NCBI RefSeq assembly: GCF_933775445.1
Contig: NC_065873.1
Coordinates: 10,540,001 to 10,604,000, forward strand
Origin: Argentina anserina
Taxonomy: Eukaryota > Streptophyta > Magnoliopsida > Rosales > Rosaceae
Length of the DNA: 64,000 nt
Direction: 5' to 3'
Shown: in pieces, positions 27,829 through 39,913 of the stretch
Numbering within the stretch: position 1 is the first letter of the stretch
How the letters are laid out: every line of letters starts with the position of its first letter
Position numbers and translations under genes: made by a program
The notes under the pieces: generated by a model
The model's input: only the letters and a program-made list of their open reading frames with translations
What the model was told of the DNA's origin: nothing
Databases searched by the model: none

Positions 27829-30800
27829 GGGAGTGTGTTTCTTTCAAACTGAGTATCTTTACATCGTTTGCGTATCTTTACTATTCCAATTGTGTATCTT
27901 TACATCGTTTGCGTATCTTTACTATTCCAATTGTGTATCTTTTCATTTCTCGTTTGAGTATCTTTCTGTAAGGCTTCTGATGCGAGTTTCTATTGTATTT
28001 GAGAGTTTTCCAAGTGTGGGAGTGTGTTTCTTTCAAACTGAGTATCTTTACATCGTTTGCGTATCTTTACTATTCCAATTGTGTATCTTTACATCGTTTG
28101 CGTATCTTTACTATTCCAATTGTGTATCTTTTCATTTCTCGTTTGAGTATCTTTCTGTAAGGCTTCTGATGCGAGTTTCTATTGTATTTGAGAGTTTTGC
28201 AAGTGTGGGAGTGTGTTTCTTTCAAACTGAGTATCTTTACATCGTTTGCGTATCTTTACTATTCCAATTGTGTATCTTTAAATCGTTTGCGTATCTTTAC
28301 TATTCCAATTGTGTATCTTTACATCGTTTGCGTATCTTTACTATTCCAATTGTGTATATTTTCATTTCTCGTTTGAGTATCTTTCTGTAAGGCTTCTGAT
28401 GCGAGTTTCTATTGTATTTGAGAGTTTTGCAAGTGTGGGAGTGTGTTTCTTTCAAACTGAGTATCTTTACATCGTTTGCGTATCTTTACTATTCCAATTG
28501 TGTATCTTCACATCGTTTGCGTATCTTTACTATTCCAATTGTGTATCTTTTCATTTCTCGTTTGAGTATCTTTCTGTAAGGCTTCTGATGCGAGTTTCTA
28601 TTATATTTGAGAGTTTTCCAAGTGTGGGAGTGTGTTTCTTTCAAACTGAGTATCTTTACATCGTTTGCGTATCTTTACTATTCTAATTGTGTATCTTTAC
28701 ATCGTTTGCGTATCTTTACTATTCCAATTGTGTATCTTTTCATTTCTCGTTTGAGTATCTTTCTGTAAGGCTTCTGATGCGAGTTTCTATTGTATTTGAG
28801 AGTTTTGCAAGTGTGGGAGTGTGTTTCTTTCAAACTGAATATCTTTACATCGTTTGCGTATCTTTACAATTCCAATTGTGTATCTTTACATCGTTTGCGT
28901 ATCTTTACTATTCCAATTGTGTATCTTTTCATTTCTCGTTTGCGTATCTTTCTGTAAGGCTTCTGATGCGAGTTTCTATTGTATTTGAGAGTTTTGCAAG
29001 TGTGGGTGTGTTTCTTTCAAACTGAGTATCTTTACATCGTTTGCGTATCTTTAGTATTCCAATTGTGTATCTTTTCATTTCTCGTCTGAGTATCTTTCTG
29101 TAAGGCTTCTGATGCGAGTTTCTATTATATTTGAGAGTTTTCCAAGTGTGGGAGTGTGTTTCTTTCAAACTGAGTATCTTTACATCGTTTGCGTATCTTT
29201 ACTATTCTAATTGTGTATCTTTACATCGTTTGCGTATCTTTACTATTCCAATTGTGTATCTTTTCATTTCTCGTTTGAGTATCTTTCTGTAAGGCTTCTG
29301 ATGCGAGTTTCTATTGTATTTGAGAGTTTTGCAAGTGTGGGAGTGTGTTTCTTTCAAACTGAATATCTTTACATCGTTTGCGTATCTTTACTATTCCAAT
29401 TGTGTATCTTTACATCGTTTGCGTATCTTTACTATTCCAATTGTGTATCTTTTCATTTCTCGTTTGCGTATCTTTCTGTAAGGCTTCTGATGGGAGTTTC
29501 TATTGTATTTGAGAGTTTTGCAAGTGTGGGTGTGTTTCTTTCAAACTGAGTATCTTTACATCGTTTGCGTATCTGTACTATTCCAATTGTGTATCTTTTC
29601 ATTTCTCATTTGAGTATCTTTCTGTAAGGCTTCTGATGCGAGTTTCTATTGTATTTGAGAGTTTTGCAAGTGTGGGTGTGATTCTTTCAAACTGAGTATC
29701 TTTACATCGTTTGCGTATCTTTACTATTCCAATTGTGTATCTTTACATCGTTTGCGTATCTTTACTATTCCAATGGTGTATCTTTTCATTTCTCGTTTGC
29801 GTATCTTTCTGTAAGGCTTCTGATGCGAGTTTCTATTGTATTTGAGAGTTTTGCAAGTGTGGGTGTGTTTCTTTCACACTGAGTATCTTTACATCGTTTG
29901 CGTATCTTTACTATTCCAATTGTGTATCTTTACATCGTTTGCGTATCTTTACTATTCCAATTGTGTATCTTTTCATTTCTCGTTTGAGTATCTTTCTGTA
30001 AGGCTTCTGATGCGAGTTTCTATTGTATTTGAGAGTTTTGCAAGTGTGGGAGTGTGTTTCTTTCAAACTGAGTATCTTTACATCGTTTGCGTATCTTTAC
30101 TATTCCAATTGTGTATCTTTACATCGTTTGCGTATCTTTATATTCCAATTGTGTATCTTTTCATTTCTCGTTTAAGTATATTTCTGTAAGGCTTCTGATG
30201 CGAGTTTCTATTGTATTTGAGAGTTTTGCAAGTGTGGGAGTGTGTTTCTTTCAAACTGAGTATCTTTACATCGTTTGCGTATCTTTACTATTCCAACTGT
30301 GTAGCTTTACATCGTTTGCGTATCTTTACTATTCCAATTGTGTATCTTTACATTTCTCGTTGAATATCTTTCTGTAAGGCTTCTGATGCGAGTTTCTATT
30401 GTATTTGAGAGTTTTCCAAGTGTGGGAGTGTGTTTCTTTCAAACTGAGTATCTTTACATCGTTTGCGTATCTTTACTATTCCAATTGTGTATCTTTACAT
30501 CGTTTGCGTATCTTTACTATTCCAATTGTGTATCTTTTCATTTCTCGTTTGCGTATCTTTCTGTAAGGCTTCTGATGCGAGTTTCTATTGTATTTGAGAG
30601 TTTTGCAAGTGTGGGTGTGATTCTTTCAAACTGAGTATCTTTACATCGTTTGCGTATCTTTACTATTCCAATTGTGTATCTTTACATCGTTTGCGTATCT
30701 TTACTATTCCAATGGTGTATCTTTTCATTTCTCGTTTGCGTATCTTTCTGTAAGGCTTCTGATGCGAGTTTCTATTGTATTTGAGAGTTTTGCAAGTGTG

Positions 30801-32585
30801 GGAGTGTGTTTCTTTCAAACTGAGTATCTTTACATCGTTTGCGTATCTTTACTATTCCAATTGTGTATCTTTACATCGTTTGCGTATCTTTACTATTCCA
30901 ATTGTGTATCTTTTCATTTCTCGTTTGAGTATCTTTCTGTAAGGCTTCTGATGCGAGTTTCTATTGTATTTGAGAGTTTTCCAAGTGTGGGAGTGTGTTT
31001 CTTTCAAACTGAGTATCTTTACATCGTTTGCGTATCTTTACTATTCCAATTGTGTATCTTTACATCGTTTGCGTATCTTTACTATTCCAATTGTGTATCT
31101 TTTCATTTCTCGTTTGAGTATCTTTCTGTAAGGCTTCTGATGCGAGTTTCTATTGTATTTGAGAGTTTTGCAAGTGTGGGAGTGTGTTTCTTTCAAACTG
31201 AGTATCTTTACATCGTTTGCGTATCTTTACTATTCCAATTGTGTATCTTTACATCGTTTGCGTATCTTTACTATTCCAATTGTGTATCTTTACATCGTTT
31301 GCGTATCTTTACTATTCCAATTGTGTATCTTTTCATTTCTCGTTTGAGTATCTTTCTGTAAGGCTTCTGATGCGAGTTTCTATTGTATTTGAGAGTTTTG
31401 CAAGTGTGGGAGTGTGTTTCTTTCAAACTGAGTATCTTTACATCGTTTGCGTATCTTTACTATTCCAATTGTGTATCTTCACATCGTTTGCGTATCTTTA
31501 CTATTCCAATTGTGTATCTTTTCATTTCTCGTTTGAGTATCTTTCTGTAAGGCTTCTGATGCGAGTTTCTATTATATTTGAGAGTTTTCCAAGTGTGGGA
31601 GTGTGTTTCTTTCAAACTGAGTATCTTTACATCGTTTGCGTATCTTTACTATTCTAATTGTGTATCTTTACATCGTTTGCGTATCTTTACTATTCCAATT
31701 GTGTATCTTTTCATTTCTCGTTTGAGTATCTTTCTGTAAGGCTTCTGATGCGAGTTTCTATTGTATTTGAGAGTTTTGCAAGTGTGGGAGTGTGTTTCTT
31801 TCAAACTGAATATCTTTACATCGTTTGCGTATCTTTACAATTCCAATTGTGTATCTTTACATCGTTTGCGTATCTTTACTATTCCAATTGTGTATCTTTT
31901 CATTTCTCGTTTGCGTATCTTTCTGTAAGGCTTCTGATGCGAGTTTCTATTGTATTTGAGAGTTTTGCAAGTGTGGGTGTGTTTCTTTCAAACTGAGTAT
32001 CTTTACATCGTTTGCGTATCTTTAGTATTCCAATTGTGTATCTTTTCATTTCTCGTCTGAGTATCTTTCTGTAAGGCTTCTGATGCGAGTTTCTATTATA
32101 TTTGAGAGTTTTCCAAGTGTGGGAGTGTGTTTCTTTCAAACTGAGTATCTTTACATCGTTTGCGTATCTTTACTATTCTAATTGTGTATCTTTACATCGT
32201 TTGCGTATCTTTACTATTCCAATTGTGTATCTTTTCATTTCTCGTTTGAGTATCTTTCTGTAAGGCTTCTGATGCGAGTTTCTATTGTATTTGAGAGTTT
32301 TGCAAGTGTGGGAGTGTGTTTCTTTCAAACTGAATATCTTTACATCGTTTGCGTATCTTTACTATTCCAATTGTGTATCTTTACATCGTTTGCGTATCTT
32401 TACTATTCCAATTGTGTATCTTTTCATTTCTCGTTTGCGTATCTTTCTGTAAGGCTTCTGATGGGAGTTTCTATTGTATTTGAGAGTTTTGCAAGTGTGG
32501 GTGTGTTTCTTTCAAACTGAGTATCTTTACATCGTTTGCGTATCTGTACTATTCCAATTGTGTATCTTTTCATTTCTCGTTTGAT
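26644..32585 (+). repeat. Tandem duplication of a 2971-bp multi-unit block
   Basis: The segments of about 26644-29614 and 29615-32585 match at +2971 bp, including the deletion marker at 27161 and 30132, tattatatttg variants, and gatgggag variants. Differences seen include aaatcg/acatcg at about 28274/31245 and gtatatttt/gtatctttt near 28350/31321. This block overlaps the 2259-bp duplication, so the events are nested. Confidence 0.83.
31202..31431 (+). repeat. Representative 230-bp satellite unit (three AB pairs)
   Basis: Three AB pairs run from 31202 to 31324, then C at 31325-31347 and an 84-bp D at 31348-31431. The next A begins at 31432. In several related units elsewhere (for example near 28264 and 37947) the middle A carries an aaatcg variant instead of acatcg. 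Confidence 0.9.
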
Positions 32586-35500
32586 TATCTTTCTGTAAGG
32601 CTTCTGATGCGAGTTTCTATTGTATTTGAGAGTTTTCCAAGTGTGGGAGTGTGTTTCTTTCAAACTGAGTATCTTTACATCGTTTGCGTATCTTTACTAT
32701 TCCAATTGTGTATCTTTACATCGTTCGCGTATCTTTACTATTCCAATTGTGTATCTTTACATCGTTTGCGTATCTTTACTATTCCAATTGTGTATCTTTT
32801 CATTTCTCGTTTGCGTATCTTTCTGTAAGGCTTCTGATGCGAGTTTCTATTGTATTTGAGAGTTTTGCAAGTGTGGGTGTGATTCTTTCAAACTGAGTAT
32901 CTTTACATCGTTTGCGTATCTTTACTATTCCAATTGTGTATCTTTACATCGTTTGCGTATCTTTACTATTCCAATGGTGTATCTTTTCATTTCTCGTTTG
33001 CGTATCTTTCTGTAAGGCTTCTGATGCGAGTTTCTATTGTATTTGAGAGTTTTGCAAGTGTGGGAGTGTGTTTCTTTCAAACTGAGTATCTTTACATCGT
33101 TTGCGTATCTTTACTATTCCAATTGTGTATCTTTACATCGTTTGCGTATCTTTACTATTCCAATTGTGTATCTTTTCATTTCTCGGTTGAGTATCTTTTT
33201 GTAATGGTTTCTGATGCGAGTTTCTATTGTATTTGAGAGTTTTGCAAGTGTGGGAGTGTGTTTCTTTCAAACTGAGTATCTTTACATCGTTTGCGTATCT
33301 TTACTATTCCAATTGTGTATCTTTTCATTTCTCGTTTGAGTATCTTTTTGTAAGGCTTTCTGATGCGAGTTGCTATTGAATTTGAGAGTTTTGCAAGTGT
33401 GGGAGTGTGTTTCTTTCAAACTTAGTATCTTTACATCGTTTGCGTATCTTTACTATTCCAATTGTGTATCTTTTTATTTCTCGTTTGAGTATCTTTCTGT
33501 AAGGCTTTCTGATGCGAGTTTCTATTGAATTTGAGAGTTTTGCAAGTGTGGGAGTGTGTTTCTTTCAAACTGAGTATCTTTACATCGTTTGCGTATCTTT
33601 ACTATTCTAATTGTGTATCTTTACATCGTTTGCGTATCTTTACTATTCCAATTGTGTATCTTTTCATTTCTCGTTTGAGTATCTTTCTGTAAGGCTTCTG
33701 ATGCGAGTTTCTATTGTATTTGAGAGTTTTGCAAGTGTGGGAGTGTGTTTCTTTCAAACTGAATATCTTTACATCGTTTGCGTATCTTTACTATTCCAAT
33801 TGTGTATCTTTACATCGTTTGCGTATCTTTACTATTCCAATTGTGTATCTTTTCATTTCTCGTTTGAGTATCTTTCTGTAAGGCTTCTGATGGGAGTTTC
33901 TATTGTATTTGAGAGTTTTGCAAGTGTGGGTGTGTTTCTTTCAAACTGAGTATCTTTACATCGTTTGCGTATCTGTACTATTCCAATTGTGTATCTTTTC
34001 ATTTCTCGTTTGAGTATCTTTCTGTAAGGCTTCTGATGCGAGTTTCTATTGTATTTGAGAGTTTTCCAAGTGTGGGAGTGTGTTTCTTTCAAACTGAGTA
34101 TCTTTACATCGTTTGCGTATCTTTACTATTCCAATTGTGTATCTTTACATCGTTCGCGTATCTTTACTATTCCAATTGTGTATCTTTACATCGTTTGCGT
34201 ATCTTTACTATTCCAATTGTGTATCTTTTCATTTCTCGTTTGAGTATCTTTCTGTAAGGCTTCTGATGCGAGTTTCTATTGTATTTGAGAGTTTTGCAAG
34301 TGTGGGTGTGATTCTTTCAAACTGAGTATCTTTACATCGTTTGCGTATCTTTACTATTCCAATTGTGTATCTTTACATCGTTTGCGTATCTTTACTATTC
34401 CAATGGTGTATCTTTTCATTTCTCGTTTGCGTATCTTTCTGTAAGGCTTCTGATGCGAGTTTCTATTGTATTTGAGAGTTTTGCAAGTGTGGGAGTGTGT
34501 TTCTTTCAAACTGAGTATCTTTACATCGTTTGCGTATCTTTACTATTCCAATTGTGTATCTTTACATCGTTTGCGTATCTTTACTATTCCAATTGTGTAT
34601 CTTTTCATTTCTCGGTTGAGTATCTTTTTGTAATGGTTTCTGATGCGAGTTTCTATTGTATTTGAGAGTTTTGCAAGTGTGGGAGTGTGTTTCTTTCAAA
34701 CTGAGTATCTTTACATCGTTTGCGTATCTTTACTATTCCAATTGTGTATCTTTTCATTTCTCGTTTGAGTATCTTTTTGTAAGGCTTTCTGATGCGAGTT
34801 GCTATTGAATTTGAGAGTTTTGCAAGTGTGGGAGTGTGTTTCTTTCAAACTTAGTATCTTTACATCGTTTGCGTATCTTTACTATTCCAATTGTGTATCT
34901 TTTCATTTCTCGTTTGAGTATCTTTCTGTAAGGCTTTCTGATGCGAGTTTCTATTGAATTTGAGAGTTTTGCAAGTGTGGGAGTGTGTTTCTTTCAAACT
35001 GAGTATCTTTACATCGTTTGCGTATCTTTACTATTCTAATTGTGTATCTTTACATCGTTTGCGTATCTTTACTATTCCAATTGTGTATCTTTTCATTTCT
35101 CGTTTGAGTATCTTTCTGTAAGGCTTCTGATGCGAGTTTCTATTGTATTTGAGAGTTTTGCAAGTGTGGGAGTGTGTTTCTTTCAAACTGAATATCTTTA
35201 CATCGTTTGCGTATCTTTACTATTCCAATTGTGTATCTTTACATCGTTTGCGTATCTTTACTATTCCAATTGTGTATCTTTTCATTTCTCGTTTGCGTAT
35301 CTTTCTGTAAGGCTTCTGATGGGAGTTTCTATTGTATTTGAGAGTTTTGCAAGTGTGGGTGTGTTTCTTTCAAACTGAGTATCTTTACATCGTTTGCGTA
35401 TCTGTACTATTCCAATTGTGTATCTTTTCATTTCTCGTTTGAGTATCTTTCTGTAAGGCTTCTGATGCGAGTTTCTATTGTATTTGAGAGTTTTCCAAGT

Positions 35501-36426
35501 GTGGGAGTGTGTTTCTTTCAAACTGAGTATCTTTACATCGTTTGCGTATCTTTACTATTCCAATTGTGTATCTTTACATCGTTCGCGTATCTTTACTATT
35601 CCAATTGTGTATCTTTACATCGTTTGCGTATCTTTACTATTCCAATTGTGTATCTTTTCATTTCTCGTTTGCGTATCTTTCTGTAAGGCTTCTGATGCGA
35701 GTTTCTATTGTATTTGAGAGTTTTGCAAGTGTGGGTGTGATTCTTTCAAACTGAGTATCTTTACATCGTTTGCGTATCTTTACTATTCCAATTGTGTATC
35801 TTTACATCGTTTGCGTATCTTTACTATTCCAATGGTGTATCTTTTCATTTCTCGTTTGAGTATCTTTCTGTAAGGCTTCTGATGCGAGTTTCTATTGTAT
35901 TTGAGAGTTTTGCAAGTGTGGGAGTGTGTTTCTTTCAAACTGAGTATCTTTACATCGTTTGCGTATCTTTACTATTCCAATTGTGTATCTTTACATCGTT
36001 TGCGTATCTTTACTATTCCAATTGTGTATCTTTTCATTTCTCGGTTGAGTATCTTTTTGTAATGGTTTCTGATGCGAGTTTCTATTGTATTTGAGAGTTT
36101 TGCAAGTGTGGGAGTGTGTTTCTTTCAAACTGAGTATCTTTACATCGTTTGCGTATCTTTACTATTCCAATTGTGTATCTTTTCATTTCTCGTTTGAGTA
36201 TCTTTCTGTAAGGCTTTCTGATGCGAGTTGCTATTGAATTTGAGAGTTTTGCAAGTGTGGGAGTGTGTTTCTTTCAAACTTAGTATCTTTACATCGTTTG
36301 CGTATCTTTACTATTCCAATTGTGTATCTTTTTATTTCTCGTTTGAGTATCTTTCTGTAAGGCTTTCTGATGCGAGTTTCTATTGAATTTGAGAGTTTTG
36401 CAAGTGTGGGAGTGTGTTTCTTTCAA
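32140..36426 (+). repeat. Three tandem copies of a 1429-bp multi-unit block
   Basis: Copies lie at about 32140-33568, 33569-34997 and 34998-36426, with a partial continuation to about 36530. Shared markers at +1429 bp include gatgggag, cgttcgcg, caatggtg, ctcggttgag, gagttgctattg and cttagtatc. Copies differ by a few substitutions such as ttttcatt versus tttttatt. Confidence 0.85.
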
Positions 36427-36727
36427 ACTGAGTATCTTTACATCGTTTGCGTATCTTTACTATTCCAATTGTGTATCTTTACATCGTTTGCGTATCTTTA
36501 CTATTCCAATTGTGTATCTTTTCATTTCTCGTTTGAGTATCTTTCTGTAAGGCTTCTGATGCGAGTTTCTATTATATTTGAGAGTTTTGCAAGTGTGGGA
36601 GTGTGTTTCTTTCAAACTGAGTATCTTTACATCGTTTGCGTATCTTTACGATTCCAATTGTGTATCTTTTCATTTCTCGTTTCAGTATCTTTCTGTAAGG
36701 CTTTCTGATGCGAGTTTCTATTGAATT

Positions 36728-39700
36728 TGAGAGTTTTGCAAGTGTGGGAGTGTGTTTCTTTCAAACTGAGTATCTTTACATCGTTTGCGTATCTTTACTA
36801 TTCCAATTGTGTATCTTTACATCGTTTGCGTATCTTTATATTCCAATTGTGTATCTTTTCATTTCTCGTTTAAGTATATTTCTGTAAGGCTTCTGATGCG
36901 AGTTTCTATTGTATTTGAGAGTTTTGCAAGTGTGGGAGTGTGTTTCTTTCAAACTGAGTATCTTTACATCGTTTGCGTATCTTTACTATTCCAACTGTGT
37001 AGCTTTACATCGTTTGCGTATCTTTACTATTCCAATTGTGTATCTTTACATTTCTCGTTGAATATCTTTCTGTAAGGCTTCTGATGCGAGTTTCTATTGT
37101 ATTTGAGAGTTTTCCAAGTGTGGGAGTGTGTTTCTTTCAAACTGAGTATCTTTACATCGTTTGCGTATCTTTACTATTCCAATTGTGTATCTTTACATCG
37201 TTTGCGTATCTTTACTATTCCAATTGTGTATCTTTTCATTTCTCGTTTGCGTATCTTTCTGTAAGGCTTCTGATGCGAGTTTCTATTGTATTTGAGAGTT
37301 TTGCAAGTGTGGGTGTGATTCTTTCAAACTGAGTATCTTTACATCGTTTGCGTATCTTTACTATTCCAATTGTGTATCTTTACATCGTTTGCGTATCTTT
37401 ACTATTCCAATGGTGTATCTTTTCATTTCTCGTTTGCGTATCTTTCTGTAAGGCTTCTGATGCGAGTTTCTATTGTATTTGAGAGTTTTGCAAGTGTGGG
37501 AGTGTGTTTCTTTCAAACTGAGTATCTTTACATCGTTTGCGTATCTTTACTATTCCAATTGTGTATCTTTACATCGTTTGCGTACCTTTACTATTCCAAT
37601 TGTGTATCTTTTCATTTCTCGTTTGAGTATCTTTCTGTAAGGCTTCTGATGCGAGTTTCTATTGTATTTGAGAGTTTTCCAAGTGTGGGAGTGTGTTTCT
37701 TTCAAACTGAGTATCTTTACATCGTTTGCGTATCTTTACTATTCCAATTGTGTATCTTTACATCGTTTGCGTATCTTTACTATTCCAATTGTGTATCTTT
37801 TCATTTCTCGTTTGAGTATCTTTCTGTAAGGCTTCTGATGCGAGTTTCTATTGTATTTGAGAGTTTTGCAAGTGTGGGAGTGTGTTTCTTTCAAACTGAG
37901 TATCTTTACATCGTTTGCGTATCTTTACTATTCCAATTGTGTATCTTTAAATCGTTTGCGTATCTTTACTATTCCAATTGTGTATCTTTACATCGTTTGC
38001 GTATCTTTACTATTCCAATTGTGTATCTTTTCATTTCTCGTTTGAGTATCTTTCTGTAAGGCTTCTGATGCGAGTTTCTATTGTATTTGAGAGTTTTGCA
38101 AGTGTGGGAGTGTGTTTCTTTCAAACTGAGTATCTTTACATCGTTTGCGTATCTTTACTATTCCAATTGTGTATCTTCACATCGTTTGCGTATCTTTACT
38201 ATTCCAATTGTGTATCTTTTCATTTCTCGTTTGAGTATCTTTCTGTAAGGCTTCTGATGCGAGTTTCTATTATATTTGAGAGTTTTCCAAGTGTGGGAGT
38301 GTGTTTCTTTCAAACTGAGTATCTTTACATCGTTTGCGTATCTTTACTATTCCAATTGTGTATCTTTACATCGTTTGCGTATCTTTACTATTCCAATTGT
38401 GTATCTTTTCATTTCTCGTTTGAGTATCTTTCTGTAAGGCTTCTGATGCGAGTTTCTATTGTATTTGAGAGTTTTGCAAGTGTGGGAGTGTGTTTCTTTC
38501 AAACTGAATATCTTTACATCGTTTGCGTATCTTTACAATTCCAATTGTGTATCTTTACATCGTTTGCGTATCTTTACTATTCCAATTGTGTATCTTTTCA
38601 TTTCTCGTTTGCGTATCTTTCTGTAAGGCTTCTGATGCGAGTTTCTATTGTATTTGAGAGTTTTGCAAGTGTGGGTGTGTTTCTTTCAAACTGAGTATCT
38701 TTACATCGTTTGCGTATCTTTAGTATTCCAATTGTGTATCTTTTCATTTCTCGTCTGAGTATCTTTCTGTAAGGCTTCTGATGCGAGTTTCTATTATATT
38801 TGAGAGTTTTCCAAGTGTGGGAGTGTGTTTCTTTCAAACTGAGTATCTTTACATCGTTTGCGTATCTTTACTATTCTAATTGTGTATCTTTACATCGTTT
38901 GCGTATCTTTACTATTCCAATTGTGTATCTTTTCATTTCTCGTTTGAGTATCTTTCTGTAAGGCTTCTGATGCGAGTTTCTATTGTATTTGAGAGTTTTG
39001 CAAGTGTGGGAGTGTGTTTCTTTCAAACTGAATATCTTTACATCGTTTGCGTATCTTTACTATTCCAATTGTGTATCTTTACATCGTTTGCGTATCTTTA
39101 CTATTCCAATTGTGTATCTTTTCATTTCTCGTTTGCGTATCTTTCTGTAAGGCTTCTGATGGGAGTTTCTATTGTATTTGAGAGTTTTGCAAGTGTGGGT
39201 GTGTTTCTTTCAAACTGAGTATCTTTACATCGTTTGCGTATCTGTACTATTCCAATTGTGTATCTTTTCATTTCTCGTTTGAGTATCTTTCTGTAAGGCT
39301 TCTGATGCGAGTTTCTATTGTATTTGAGAGTTTTCCAAGTGTGGGAGTGTGTTTCTTTCAAACTGAGTATCTTTACATCGTTTGCGTATCTTTACTATTC
39401 CAATTGTGTATCTTTACATCGTTCGCGTATCTTTACTATTCCAATTGTGTATCTTTACATCGTTTGCGTATCTGTACTATTCCAATTGTGTATCTTTTCA
39501 TTTCTCGTTTGAGTATCTTTCTGTAAGGCTTCTGATGCGAGTTTCTATTGTATTTGAGAGTTTTGCAAGTGTGGGTGTGATTCTTTCAAACTGAGTATCT
39601 TTACATCGTTTGCGTATCTTTACTATTCCAATTGTGTATCTTTACATCGTTTGCGTATCTTTACTATTCCAATGGTGTATCTTTTCATTTCTCGTTTGCG

Positions 39701-39913
39701 TATCTTTCTGTAAGGCTTCTGATGCGAGTTTCTATTGTATTTGAGAGTTTTGGAAGTGTGGGAGTGTGTTTCTTTCAAACTGAGTATCTTTACATCGTTT
39801 GCGTATCTTTACTATTCCAATTGTGTATCTTTACATCGTTTGCGTATCTTTACTATTCCAATTGTGTATCTTTTCATTTCTCGGTTGAGTATCTTTTTGT
39901 AATGGTTTCTGAT
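36728..39913 (+). repeat. Distant copy of the 30.0-33.2 kb satellite block
   Basis: It matches about 30030-33215 at a constant 6698-bp offset, including the single-base deletion at 30132 and 36830. The 1429-bp triplication lies mostly between the two copies. Confidence 0.8.
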
